A stretch of DNA of 54,874 bases from Actinomycetota bacterium (GCA_016208465.1 JACQXZ010000012.1:3141-58014); one strand, 5' to 3'. Counted from the first letter of the stretch, positions 36,663 through 46,315 are shown. A program made the numbers and translations. The notes: generated from the letters alone by a model not told the origin.

Positions 36663-38999
36663 TTGAAAAGAAGTAAAAGAGAAGAAATGACATTGCCGCT
36701 GGTTCCTTTAAGGGACATTATTGTTTTTCCTCATATGGTAATTCCTCTTTTTGTCGGAAGGGAAAAATCTATTCGCGCGCTTGAAGAAGCGGCTAAATAT
36801 CAAAATAAAATAATTCTTTCTTCACAGAAGAAGGCAACTATTGAAAATCCGACACCGGAAGATATTTATAACATAGGAACGGTGGCCGAGATTGTTCAAT
36901 TGGGCAAATTACCAGATGGTTCGCTTAAGGTTTTGGTTGAAGGTAAAAACAGAGTAAAAATTGAAGAGTTTTTGACAAGCGATTCTCATTTTATGGTTCA
37001 CGCGTCTAGTTTAGAAATAAAAAAAGATTCTTCGCTAAGAATACAGGCATTTGCAAGAAGCGTAGCAAGAGAATTTGAAAAGTATGTAGGATTAAACAGA
37101 CAGCTTCCGCCTGAAACCGTAATGACAATCACTTCAGTTGCAGAACCTGCTCAACTGGCAGATATTATTTCTTCTCATTTGGTTTTGGGTGTTGAAGAAA
37201 AACAGAAATTACTTGAGGCTTCTTCAGTAGAAGAAAAACTTGAGCAAATTCTGATCGCCCTGAAAAAAGAAAATCAAATTCTGGAAATTGAAAATGAAAT
37301 ACTTACAAAAGCTCAGAGTCATATGGAAAAGGCACAGCGTGAGTTTTTCCTTCGTGAAAAATTAAAGGTTATCAAAGAAGAACTAGGTGGTCCAAGTGAA
37401 GACACCACCGAGGAAGTGGAAGAGTATCGTCAGAAAATAAAAGCTGCAAAATTACAGCCTGTCATAGAAGAGAAATTATTAAAGGAAGTAAACAGGCTGG
37501 AAAAATATCCGCCGATGGCCGCTGAAACAACAGTAGTAAGAAATTATCTTGACTGGATTTTATCATTACCATGGGGGAAACCCGAAGATGAAGATATTGA
37601 TTTGTCAAAGATTGAAGAGATATTTAATGAGGACCATTATGGTTTACAAAAACCCAAAGACAGAATTTTAGAATATATGGCGGTGAAAAAATTAACCGGC
37701 GCTAATCCCGGAACAATACTTTGTCTTATAGGCGCTCCGGGAGTAGGTAAAAGTTCTCTTGCAAGATCAGTCGCGCGGGCTTTAAACAGAAAATTTGTCA
37801 GGATTTCATTGGGCGGAGTAAGGGATGAAGCCGAAATCCGGGGACATCGAAGAACATATATTGGATCAATGCCCGGACGGATGATCTATGCAATGCAGCA
37901 GGCAGGAACAGTAAATCCAGTAATATTGCTGGATGAAATTGATAAAATGAGCAGTGATTTTAGAGGCAACCCTGCCGCCGCGCTTTTAGAAGTTCTTGAT
38001 CCTGAGCAGAATAGCGCGTTCAGAGATCATTATCTGGAGATAGATTATGATCTCTCAAGCGTAATTTTTATCGCTACCGCAAATTCTTCAGGGGCGATTC
38101 CGCCAACTTTGCGTGACAGGCTGGAGGTTATTTTTCTTCCAAGCTACACAGAAGAAGAAAAAATTAAAATTGCTGAGAAATTTTTGTTTCCAAAACAATT
38201 AAAAAAGCACGGTTTGAACGCGGATGATATAAAAATCAGTCATAATATGATTAAGCAGATTATAGGATTTTATACCAGAGAAGCCGGCGTAAGGAATCTG
38301 GAAAGAGAAATAGCTAAAATATGCAGAAAAGCAGCGCGTCAGGTTGTTTCAAAGACAAAAGAGCTTCCAATCAAAGTTACAAATAAGTCTTTGTCTTTTT
38401 ATCTTGGAGTATCCGTGTTTGATGTTAAAAAAAGAGAGAAAAAAGATATTATTGGAGTTGCGACAGGATTAGCATATACAGAGGTTGGAGGAGAAACGTT
38501 ATCCATAGAAGCGCTTGTTTATCCCGGCAAAGGCAAACTTGTCTTAACAGGAAAACTGGGAGATGTAATGCAGGAGTCTGCTCAGGCCGCCTATAGTTAT
38601 TTAAAGTCCCGCGCTTCTGAATTTAATCTTTTAGAAGATTTTCAACAGAAGAATGATGTTCATCTTCATGTTCCCGAAGGCGCGGTTCCAAAGGATGGTC
38701 CGTCAGCGGGATTAGCAATGACCGTAGCTTTAATTTCTGCTTTTACCCGTTATCCGGTAAAAAGTGATATTGCGATGACAGGAGAAATAACCTTAACAGG
38801 ACGGGTTTTAAAAATTGGAGGATTAAAAGAAAAAGTTTTAGCTGCCTACCGCGCGGGTATTTATAAAGTTATTTTGCCCGAGCAGAACCTGAATGAATTA
38901 AAAGAATTGCCTGCGGATGTTGGGAAAAAAATGGAGTTTATCGGTGTAAATAATTTGAGCGATTGTCTGGATACTATTTTGGTTAAAGAAGGGTCGTAG
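36663..38999 (+). CDS. lon: Lon protease
   Basis: 778-residue LonA: N-terminal substrate domain (LPLVPLRDIIVFPHMVIPLF), AAA+ core with Walker A GAPGVGKSS and the HRRTYIGSMPGR block, and the protease domain with the catalytic Ser in PKDGPSAGLAM and Lys in GGLKEKVLAA. TTG start. The 65 bp before it carry TTGTGACTT words. Confidence 0.97.
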   Translation: MKRSKREEMTLPLVPLRDIIVFPHMVIPLFVGREKSIRALEEAAKYQNKIILSSQKKATIENPTPEDIYNIGTVAEIVQLGKLPDGSLKVLVEGKNRVKIEEFLTSDSHFMVHASSLEIKKDSSLRIQAFARSVAREFEKYVGLNRQLPPETVMTITSVAEPAQLADIISSHLVLGVEEKQKLLEASSVEEKLEQILIALKKENQILEIENEILTKAQSHMEKAQREFFLREKLKVIKEELGGPSEDTTEEVEEYRQKIKAAKLQPVIEEKLLKEVNRLEKYPPMAAETTVVRNYLDWILSLPWGKPEDEDIDLSKIEEIFNEDHYGLQKPKDRILEYMAVKKLTGANPGTILCLIGAPGVGKSSLARSVARALNRKFVRISLGGVRDEAEIRGHRRTYIGSMPGRMIYAMQQAGTVNPVILLDEIDKMSSDFRGNPAAALLEVLDPEQNSAFRDHYLEIDYDLSSVIFIATANSSGAIPPTLRDRLEVIFLPSYTEEEKIKIAEKFLFPKQLKKHGLNADDIKISHNMIKQIIGFYTREAGVRNLEREIAKICRKAARQVVSKTKELPIKVTNKSLSFYLGVSVFDVKKREKKDIIGVATGLAYTEVGGETLSIEALVYPGKGKLVLTGKLGDVMQESAQAAYSYLKSRASEFNLLEDFQQKNDVHLHVPEGAVPKDGPSAGLAMTVALISAFTRYPVKSDIAMTGEITLTGRVLKIGGLKEKVLAAYRAGIYKVILPEQNLNELKELPADVGKKMEFIGVNNLSDCLDTILVKEGS

Positions 39000-39431
39000 T
39001 TCAAGGTTATTTATACATTGAGTCTTTTTCTCTCCTGAGTTTAACTCTTCTGTTGTTGGAATTCAGTAGTCAGAAAATACTAAGCGCTATTTTTTATTTG
39101 TATTTTTTCTGACTTCTGAATTCTGTATTCTGAATACTTAATACCCCACATTTTACCTTCACATATCATTGACTATCATTTATATCTTAGGCATAATCCT
39201 CTTTGAAAGGCAAAATAATAAATTTAACTCAGATTTTGCATTAGATTTCGATGAGAAGCGCAGAAATTTTGCTTTTAGGCAAGGAAGACGAGACTTTTTG
39301 GCGCAGGCGTACTTGAATTGTACGTTGAGCATAAAAAGTCTTGACTGACACAGCATAAAAGCAAAATAACAAGCTTATCGCGAAAGCTATTGCAATATCT
39401 GGGTTTGATAAAAAGGTCAGGATTAATCTGA
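39000..39431. other. Gene-free region after lon with words and a long hairpin
   Basis: 432 bp without a gene. It holds a TTCTGACTTCTGAATTCTGT word block (39109-39135), paired with GTCAGAAAATAC-like words upstream, and the large hairpin listed separately. I see no promoter with confidence. Confidence 0.65.
39266..39367. repeat. Three-tier nested hairpin, about 100 bases
   Basis: ATTTTGCTTTTA (39266-39277) with TAAAAGCAAAAT (39356-39367); AGACTTTTT (39291-39299) with AAAAAGTCT (39333-39341); CGTAC (39308-39312) with GTACG (39320-39324). All arms are perfect. It could be a MITE-like element or a structured RNA; no coding frame. Confidence 0.75.
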
Positions 39432-40058
39432 ATGAGGATTAATTTGTATCAAATTAAAAATTATAAGTTTAGACTAATTTTTTATTTTTTTATTTCAATA
39501 TTTTTTATTCTTTTGTTTAATGGCTGTGGGAGAGAAACAGAAGATGAATTGGTTACTCAACCCAAAAAATCTGACAATCAGTCCGAGAATATAAAATTAA
39601 AAACCAAATCAGACAGTATAACTTTCTGGAAGACTCATACAAACAAAAGATACAATTATTCAATAAGTTATCCTGATAATTGGAGAATGGATGATGATTC
39701 AAGAAATGACTGGAAGGGACAAGGTTATATATCATCAAGACTCGAACTTCATCGATATGGGGCAAAGCAGGTTTCGCAAGATAGATTTAAAGATGGCGCA
39801 TGGTTAATGATTTATATAGCTGGTAATCCTAATAATCTTGCATTGAATGAATGGGTTAAACAAAAAGGGTTTACGGGCAAACAGGAAGAAATAAAAATTG
39901 GCAGTATAAAGGCGGTTAAGATTTCTAATGAAGTAAGCTTGCCGGACAGTTCGGGTCAAAGTGAAATTAAAAGCACGGCAACAGATGTTTATATTTCATA
40001 TGGTGGAAAAATTTATAATATTTCCTCTCAGACCTTTGGAGAGGATTATCAGAAGTAG
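39432..40058 (+). CDS. Probable lipoprotein, PsbP-like, with premature amber codon
   Basis: 208 residues. N-terminal hydrophobic segment ending FNGC (weak lipobox, Cys 32), then a linker and a domain beginning YNYSISYPDNWRM, typical of PsbP/MOG1-like lipoproteins. After YQK the frame meets TAG at 40056-40058 and then continues in the same frame for 15 more codons (REIIDQIVASFRFLI) to TAA at 40104-40106. That tail resembles the family's final helix, so the true end is probably 40106 and the TAG is a mutation or is read through. Confidence 0.65.
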   Translation: MRINLYQIKNYKFRLIFYFFISIFFILLFNGCGRETEDELVTQPKKSDNQSENIKLKTKSDSITFWKTHTNKRYNYSISYPDNWRMDDDSRNDWKGQGYISSRLELHRYGAKQVSQDRFKDGAWLMIYIAGNPNNLALNEWVKQKGFTGKQEEIKIGSIKAVKISNEVSLPDSSGQSEIKSTATDVYISYGGKIYNISSQTFGEDYQK

Positions 40059-40151
40059 AGGGAAATAATAGATCAAATTGTGGCTTCATTCAGGTTTTTA
40101 ATTTAAAGACGGTGAAAAGTGAATAGGGCGCATAAGGAATTAGAGGTTTGA

Positions 40152-40352
40152 GAGGAAAGCATTACCGGAGGTTCTTTGAGTGAGTTGGATACTCAGACCG
40201 AAATAGCTTCAAATCTGAAATACTTAAACAATGAGCAAAGACAAAACTTTGAAACAAGACTTGAGTCTATTGCTAAAAAATTAGCAGGATTAATTTCTCA
40301 TACTTTCCATTCACTTTTAACCATTCACCTTTCACTAATTTATGACCTGTGA
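40152..40352 (+). pseudogene. Four-helix-bundle (S23/IVP-type) protein remnant
   Basis: Open frame after a TGA with GGSLSELDTQTEIASNLKYL and a helix to IAKKLAGLI: the C-terminal half of a four-helix-bundle protein of the 23S intervening-sequence type. The N-terminal helices are missing, and the last 18 or so residues are encoded by TTCACTTTTAACC words. It lies between inverted word arms (GGTGAAAAGTGAA at 40113; TTCACTTTTAACCATTCACC at 40310). Not functional as it stands. Confidence 0.6.
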
Positions 40353-40400
40353 CTTACAACTTGTGACTTTCAGTTCCGACTTGTTCGGGTTAGGAAAGAA

Positions 40401-40808
40401 ATGAAATGGGTATTATCAGAAAACAAGGCAATGATGAATAAAAGAAATTTTTTTATTGTTCTGATTTTAGTTTATTTGCTCACAAATCTGTCCACTGTCT
40501 TTGCCGCAAATCCTTCGGAAATTCAAAGCAAAGAATTTTTGAACAATATTTTGCTTACGTTATCTATATTATTTGTTTTTTTGTTTTTTGGTGGAGCAAT
40601 TTTGATAATAATAGCGGCATCGTTACAGACAAGAAAAATTTTATTAAGCTACAAAGATCTTTCAATTGAAAAAATTAAAGAAATAGAAGAGCAGCGCAAG
40701 AAAGCTGTTTTAAAGACTTTAAAAATTTTCACTATTGGTGAATTAATTATTATTTTGATTTTGATTGTTTTATTTGGCATTTTATGGTATTTGAATATTG
40801 AAAGGTGA
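40401..40808 (+). CDS. Small membrane protein, function unknown
   Basis: 135 residues: a signal-like segment ending VFAANPSE, a span near 50-72, a charged helix (SIEKIKEIEEQRKKA) and a last span near 110-130. ATG 40401 follows AGGAAAG; an internal pair of ATGs (40431, 40434) would give a more classical signal peptide beginning MNKRNFF. No family recognised. Between envelope-type genes. Confidence 0.55.
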   Translation: MKWVLSENKAMMNKRNFFIVLILVYLLTNLSTVFAANPSEIQSKEFLNNILLTLSILFVFLFFGGAILIIIAASLQTRKILLSYKDLSIEKIKEIEEQRKKAVLKTLKIFTIGELIIILILIVLFGILWYLNIER

Positions 40809-40992
40809 GATGCGAGGTCACAAGTCGAAGGTCACAAGACACAAGTAAAGAAAAGACGCAAAAGTTCGAAGTTCTATCTCCTAAGTCATAGAAAAGAGTA
40901 GGTTCTAGAAGGCAGTAAGAATAAATTAGGAGTTTTTTATTTTATGGAGAAACAATAAGAAAAGATGGACGAGGGGAAATTCAGGCGTAAAA

Positions 40993-41601
40993 ATGGATCT
41001 AGAAAAAGCGGAAGCTGAAAAAATTAATTATGTACGATTATTTAGAATCTGCTCGTTTCTTGTTACTGTTTTTGTTTTAATTCTTGTTTTTGGCGCTACT
41101 ACGCCAATTGATTTAGGTGTAAGAGCGGATCCCCAAAAGGCTAATATTCTTGCTAATATGCAGGATAGGTTTACTAATCTTCAGTTAGGCATTAATAGTT
41201 TTGAAGGCATCATAACCAGCGAGGAGGCAACTTCTTACATTGTTTACAATGTAAAGGATTTTCCTCTTGAGAATGTCCAAATAAAATTTGAAGATGAATT
41301 AGTGAAGCTTTCAGGAACTCTGGTAAAACCAATTCGACTGCAGTTGTTTACCAGTTTTAAAATTGTAGCTCAAAATAGCAAACCTGTTTTTGATGGTATC
41401 AAGGAGCTTCAGGTTGGGTATTTGCCGATTCCTGTGTTTTTGATTGAAAAAGCTTTGGAGAATAATCAGGATTTTCAAAGACTAAAAAGCGGCGATGCTT
41501 ATCAGTCTACCATTAAAGTTGAAGAAATTAAGATTGAAGATAATGTATTGAAGTTTAAATTGTTAATTCCTGTTTCTGTTGATCCTGCTTCTTTTAAATA
41601 A
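40993..41601 (+). CDS. Membrane-anchored exported protein, YpmS-like
   Basis: 202 residues: N-terminal anchor (about 20-38), then a single beta-rich outer domain with paired strands (LVKLSGTLVKPIRLQLFTSF and DNVLKFKLLIPVSV). The layout resembles the DUF2140/YpmS group of envelope proteins, but similarity is weak. The 184 bp before it are mostly GTCACAAG-type words. It precedes valS and may share its transcript. Confidence 0.5.
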   Translation: MDLEKAEAEKINYVRLFRICSFLVTVFVLILVFGATTPIDLGVRADPQKANILANMQDRFTNLQLGINSFEGIITSEEATSYIVYNVKDFPLENVQIKFEDELVKLSGTLVKPIRLQLFTSFKIVAQNSKPVFDGIKELQVGYLPIPVFLIEKALENNQDFQRLKSGDAYQSTIKVEEIKIEDNVLKFKLLIPVSVDPASFK

Positions 41602-41624
41602 TTTGACATAGGTTTGATATTAAG

Positions 41625-41725
41625 GTAAAAGGGCTATAGGCGATAGGCTATAGGTCGCAGGGTCTAGATTGAAAGTTCAAATATACATCCCATTGCCTCT
41701 GACCTCTAGCCTCTTGCCTATCTTA
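41625..41725. repeat. CTATAGG word-repeat hairpin before valS
   Basis: Left arm GGGCTATAGGCGATAGGCTA (41630), right arm CATTGCCTCTGACCTCTAGC (41693) and CTTGCCTATC. The hairpin ends just before the valS ribosome site. Confidence 0.75.
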
Positions 41726-41745
41726 TAATTCAAGAGGTGAATTTG

Positions 41746-44394
41746 TTGTCCGAAGAAATTCTGTCAAAAGTTTACGATCCAAAAGAAACAGAGAATAAAT
41801 GGTATGCTTTCTGGCTCAAGAAGGATTATTTTCACGCAGTGATAGATAAAAATAAAGATCCGTTTTGTATTGTAATTCCTCCGCCCAATGTAACTGGTTC
41901 TTTGCATATGGGTCACGCGCTTAATAATGTTTTACAGGATATTGTTATTCGCCAGAAAAGGATGGAAGGAAAATCAACCTTGTGGCTTCCGGGAACCGAT
42001 CATGCGGGAATTGCGACACAGAATGTGGTTGAACATCAGTTAGCCGCTGAAGGAGTTACCCGTCAGGATTTAGGGCGCGAGAAATTTATTGAAAGAGTAT
42101 GGAAATGGAAAGAGCAGTATGGAAGCACAATCATTAATCAGTTAAAACGATTAGGCTGTTCCTGTGACTGGAAACGTGAAAGATTTACCATGGACGAGGG
42201 TTGTTCGAAAGCGGTTCGTGAGGTTTTTGTCAAGCTCTACGAAGAAGGGTTGATTTATCGAGGCAGTTATATTATCAACTGGTGTCCCAGATGTCATACC
42301 GCTTTATCTGATATTGAGGTTGAACATCAGGAAACAGAAGGCAGTTTGTGGTATATTAAATATCTTTTTAAAGATTCAGATGATTATTTAACTGTAGCCA
42401 CAACCCGTCCCGAGACTCTTCTTGGAGATACGGCTGTCGCGGTTAGTCCAAACGATGAACGTTATAAACACTTGATTGGCAAAACTCTGATTCTTCCTGT
42501 TCTAAAAAAGGAAACCCCACTCATCGCGGATGATTTTGTTGATATGAAATTCGGAACAGGAGTAGTTAAAGTTACTCCGGCTCATGATCCAAATGATTTT
42601 GAAATTGGTCTTCGTCACAATCTTCCTCAAGTAAATATTTTTACTCCCGATGCAAAAATTAATGAAAATGGCGGTAGATATAATGGGCTTGATCGTTATG
42701 AATGCCGTCGGTTGATCATAAAAGATTTAGAAAAGGAAGGGCTGATTGAAAAAATTGATAAGCATATTCATTCGGTTGGCCATTGTTATCGCTGTAATAC
42801 TATTGTTGAACCTTATTTATCTCTTCAGTGGTTTGTTAAAATGAAACCTCTCGCTGAAAAAGCAATTAAAGCGGTTGAAGATAAAAAAACAGTTTTTGTT
42901 CCTTCAAGATGGGAAAAACTTTATTTTGACTGGATGAATAATATTCGTGACTGGTGTATCTCGCGTCAAATCTGGTGGGGTCATCGGATTCCTGTCTGGT
43001 ATTGCGATGATTGTTCCGAGGTGATTGTCAGCACGAAAAATCCGGAAAACTGCGGTAAATGCGAGAGCAAAAATTTAACCCAAGAGACGGATGTTTTAGA
43101 CACATGGTTTAGTTCCGCGCTTTGGCCATTTTCAACTTTAGGCTGGCCCGACGAAACAGAAGATCTTAAATATTTTTACCCAACCTCGCTTCTATCAACC
43201 GGTTTTGATATTATTTTTTTCTGGGTGGCGAGAATGATGATGATGGGTCTTCATTTTTGCGGTGATGTTCCCTTTGAAAAAGTTTATATTCATGCTTTAA
43301 TCAGGGATGCGGAAGGAAAGAAAATGAGCAAGTCCCGCGGAAACGTAATGGATCCACTGGATTTAATTGATGAATATGGGACAGATGCGCTTCGTTTCAC
43401 TCTGGCATCGCTTGCGGTTCCCGGAAGAGATGTTTATTTGTCCGAGGAACGGATAGAGGGTTACAGAAATTTTATCAATAAGATCTGGAATGCCTCAAGG
43501 TTTGTTTTGATGAATCTGAATGATTTTGATAAAGACATAGATATAGATAGACTGGAATATACCTTAGCGGATAAATGGATACTCAGCCGTCTTAATCAAA
43601 CAATTGTAAAAGTAGAAGAATGTCTGGATAAGTTTAATTTTAGCGAAGCGGCTTATTTATTGTATAGTTTTATGTGGAGTGAGTTTTGTGATTGGTATAT
43701 TGAGTTATCTAAATCAAGATTATATTCGAAAGATGATTCTCCGTTTGAAAAACAAACTGCTCAATACATTTTAAATACTGTTTTGGATACTACACTCCGA
43801 CTACTTCATCCTTTAATTCCATTTGTGACAGAAGAAATCTGGCAGAAACTTCCTACAAAAGGCGAGAGTATTATGATGGCTGAGTGGCCCAAAAAGAATA
43901 ATTTATTGATTGATTTAGATGTTGAGAATAAAATGAGTTTAATTCAGGATGTGATAAGCGGAATCAGGAAAGCCCGTTCCGAACTTAACATTCCGCCATC
44001 GCAAAAAGCAAAGGTTGTAGTAAATGCCTTAAAAGATGAAACCAGACAGATATTGAAGAATTATTCAGATTATGTAATTAATCTTGCGAATTTAAGTGAT
44101 TTTAAAGTAGAGAAAAAAATTGAAAGACCAGAAAAATCCATTGTTGTAGTTGAGCATGGAATTGAGATTTTTATCTTGTTAGCTGATTTGATTGATTTTA
44201 ACAAGGAAGCTCAGAGAATTGAAAACGAGATTGCCAAAGTAAAAGATAAACTGGCAAAGATTGAGACTAAACTTTCTGATGGACAATTTATAGAAAAAGC
44301 TCCTTCTTATATTGTTGAAAAAAAGAAACAGGAAAGAGAAATTTTAGAAGATAAATTAAAGAAATTTGAAGATCAAATGAGGCTGATTAAATAA
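41746..44394 (+). CDS. valS: Valyl-tRNA synthetase
   Basis: 882-residue class I synthetase. HIGH-type motif PPPNVTGSLHMGH, KMSKS motif KKMSKSRGN, editing domain (TTRPETLLGD and GTGVVKVTPAHD), zinc-like cysteine pairs (WCPRCH), and the C-terminal coiled coil. Start choice: GAGG at 41734-41737 makes TTG 41746 (or 41743) more likely than GTG 41737, which overlaps it. folC follows directly. Confidence 0.96.
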   Translation: MSEEILSKVYDPKETENKWYAFWLKKDYFHAVIDKNKDPFCIVIPPPNVTGSLHMGHALNNVLQDIVIRQKRMEGKSTLWLPGTDHAGIATQNVVEHQLAAEGVTRQDLGREKFIERVWKWKEQYGSTIINQLKRLGCSCDWKRERFTMDEGCSKAVREVFVKLYEEGLIYRGSYIINWCPRCHTALSDIEVEHQETEGSLWYIKYLFKDSDDYLTVATTRPETLLGDTAVAVSPNDERYKHLIGKTLILPVLKKETPLIADDFVDMKFGTGVVKVTPAHDPNDFEIGLRHNLPQVNIFTPDAKINENGGRYNGLDRYECRRLIIKDLEKEGLIEKIDKHIHSVGHCYRCNTIVEPYLSLQWFVKMKPLAEKAIKAVEDKKTVFVPSRWEKLYFDWMNNIRDWCISRQIWWGHRIPVWYCDDCSEVIVSTKNPENCGKCESKNLTQETDVLDTWFSSALWPFSTLGWPDETEDLKYFYPTSLLSTGFDIIFFWVARMMMMGLHFCGDVPFEKVYIHALIRDAEGKKMSKSRGNVMDPLDLIDEYGTDALRFTLASLAVPGRDVYLSEERIEGYRNFINKIWNASRFVLMNLNDFDKDIDIDRLEYTLADKWILSRLNQTIVKVEECLDKFNFSEAAYLLYSFMWSEFCDWYIELSKSRLYSKDDSPFEKQTAQYILNTVLDTTLRLLHPLIPFVTEEIWQKLPTKGESIMMAEWPKKNNLLIDLDVENKMSLIQDVISGIRKARSELNIPPSQKAKVVVNALKDETRQILKNYSDYVINLANLSDFKVEKKIERPEKSIVVVEHGIEIFILLADLIDFNKEAQRIENEIAKVKDKLAKIETKLSDGQFIEKAPSYIVEKKKQEREILEDKLKKFEDQMRLIK

Positions 44395-45771
44395 TTGGAT
44401 TTTAAAGAAGCCATTCAGTATCTTGAATCAACAATTAAATATGGAATTAATCCAAGTCTTAGCAGAATTATTGATTTATGCAACAGACTGGGGAATCCAG
44501 AGCGCAAATTTAAAGTAATTCATATTACAGGAACAAACGGCAAAACATCCACAACAAAAATTATTTCCTCTATTCTTAATCAAATGGGATTCACCGTTGG
44601 GGCTTATACTTCTCCTCACCTTGAAACAGTAAGAGAAAGAATTGTTGTCAATAATCGGATGATTTCAGAAAGAGATTTTGCGGAATGTATTTCGAAAATA
44701 AAGCCCATGGTTGAAGAAGTAAACAAAAAACACAAGGAGCACCTAACCTATTTTGAAATTTTAACCGCGCTTGCTTTTGTATATTTTGCGGAAAAAGAGG
44801 TAGATTGTGCTGTAATTGAAGTTGGCATGGGCGGGAGATGGGATGCCACAAATATTGTTGTGCCCGATGTTGCGGTAGTGCTTAAAATCAGGTTAGATCA
44901 TACTGATTTATTGGGCAACACTATTGTTGAGATTGCAAAAGAGAAGTCTAAAATAGTTAAGAAAGGCTGTAAAGCAATAACCTCCGAATCGCAAAAAGAT
45001 GTTTTAAGGATTATCAGGGAACGCTGCAGGCGCGAGAAAGTTGAATTAAAAGTTTATGAAGATAACCCCCCTCTGTCCCCCCTTGGTAAGGGGGCTCACC
45101 CCCCTCTGTCCCCCCTTGGTAAGGGGGGAATTAAAGGGGGGTTATCAGACGAAAAAGGTTTTTCCTCTATTATAAAATCAAAGAAAGACGGCAATTGGTT
45201 AATTGATATTAAAGGAATTTATTCTGCCTATAAAAATTTAAAGCTTCCTCTGATTGGAAGGCATCAGATTGACAATTGTGCGGCGGCTGTAGCGGCAGTA
45301 GAACTATTTTACGGGAAAGCTTTGCCTGTCGAGAAGCTAAAGAAAGCGCTTGCCAAAGTAAAATGTTTTGGGCGGCTTGAATTAGTTAGCGAGAATCCTC
45401 TTATTGTTTTGGATGGAGCTCATAATCCTGATGGCGCGACGGCTCTTTCAAGAGCGCTTAGAGACGAGTTTGATTACGAACATCTTATTTTAATTATAGC
45501 GGTTCTTTACGACAAAGATGTGGAAAGTATTTTTAATGAACTGATTCCCCTTGCTTCAATGGTAGTAGTTACCCAGAATTCAAATAACCGTTGCGCGCCA
45601 GTGGAATTTTTGAAGGAAATAGTGGCTGGATTTAATTGTGATTTTATGGTTGAACCAAAACTTTCCTCGGCAATAAAAGCAGGATTAGATTATTCGGGCA
45701 AGGATGACTTAATCTGTATTACAGGTTCTTTATATACAGTAGGCGAGGCAAGAGAAATATTAGTAAAATAA
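44395..45771 (+). CDS. folC: Folylpolyglutamate / dihydrofolate synthase
   Basis: 458 residues. ATP-binding ITGTNGKTSTTKI, the SPHLETVRERI block, VIEVGMGGRWDATN and the C-terminal LDGAHNPDGA domain define FolC, which adds glutamate to folates. About 30 extra residues near 225-253 (two copies of PPLSPLGKG, then GGIKGGL) are G/C-run palindromes inserted in the linker between the two domains. TTG start immediately after the valS stop. Confidence 0.93.
   Translation: MDFKEAIQYLESTIKYGINPSLSRIIDLCNRLGNPERKFKVIHITGTNGKTSTTKIISSILNQMGFTVGAYTSPHLETVRERIVVNNRMISERDFAECISKIKPMVEEVNKKHKEHLTYFEILTALAFVYFAEKEVDCAVIEVGMGGRWDATNIVVPDVAVVLKIRLDHTDLLGNTIVEIAKEKSKIVKKGCKAITSESQKDVLRIIRERCRREKVELKVYEDNPPLSPLGKGAHPPLSPLGKGGIKGGLSDEKGFSSIIKSKKDGNWLIDIKGIYSAYKNLKLPLIGRHQIDNCAAAVAAVELFYGKALPVEKLKKALAKVKCFGRLELVSENPLIVLDGAHNPDGATALSRALRDEFDYEHLILIIAVLYDKDVESIFNELIPLASMVVVTQNSNNRCAPVEFLKEIVAGFNCDFMVEPKLSSAIKAGLDYSGKDDLICITGSLYTVGEAREILVK
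45062..45146. repeat. Tandem G/C-run palindromes inside folC
   Basis: CCCCCCTCTGTCCCCCCTTG-GTAAGGGGG occurs twice, 33 bases apart, followed by AATTAAAGGGGGGTTAT that pairs back with the start. The 33-base period keeps the frame. Confidence 0.85.
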
Positions 45772-45880
45772 TAAAAAATAAAATCTAGGAATTTAAGGAA
45801 GCAAGAAGAAAATATAATAAATTAGATATTAGTTTCTTAGTCGTCAAATTCTTGCTTTTTTTGGCAGAGCGTATAAGATG

Positions 45881-46030
45881 GGTCACAAAGTCACAAGGAC
45901 ACATGTTTAGAAGACAGATTACGGAAGTCAGAAAACAGATTTTTTGAAAACTCCACTTTTATTTAGTCTGTCCTCTGAACTTGCGACCTGTGACTTGCAA
46001 CTTGTGACTTTTAATTCCGACTATAGACAG
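45881..46030. repeat. GTCACAAAG / CTTGTGAC word-repeat hairpin
   Basis: GGTCACAAAGTCACAAGGAC on the left; GCGACCTGTGACTTGCAACT and TGTGACTTTT on the right. Internal CAGATTACGGAAGTCAGAAA / CTGTCCTCTGAAC words also pair. No gene in 45772-46038. Confidence 0.75.
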
Positions 46031-46038
46031 GAGAAACA

Positions 46039-46309
46039 TTGAATGCTTTTGAATCGATAGTTTCATTTTTTCAGTCGCCAATTTTTAAATTTACAATCAG
46101 GTTTACAATTTGGTTTATGTTTATTCTCTGGATAAGTCTGGTTTTCTGGACATTCAGAGACGTTTTGCCCGAATTGCAGTAAATTAGTTGAAAAAGATTT
46201 TTTAATTTGCCCCTATTGTGAGGAAAAACTTAAAATAGAATGCCCCGGTTGCAATAGCCCGCTTGAGAAAGACTGGAAAGCCTGTCCTTATTGTAAGAAA
46301 ATTCTCTAA
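46039..46309 (+). pseudogene. Zinc-ribbon membrane protein, disrupted
   Basis: TTG at 46039 after CAGGAG opens a membrane segment (FTIWFMFILWISLVFWTFRD) that stops at a TAA (46180-46182). A different frame then gives an intact double zinc ribbon: FCPNCSKLVEKDFLICPYC, ECPGCNSPLEKDWKACPYC. Intact relatives have a longer middle membrane part between FWT-RD and the first ribbon, so an internal deletion joined the ends out of frame. It may also be an assembly error. Confidence 0.65.
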
Positions 46310-46315
46310 GAAAAG

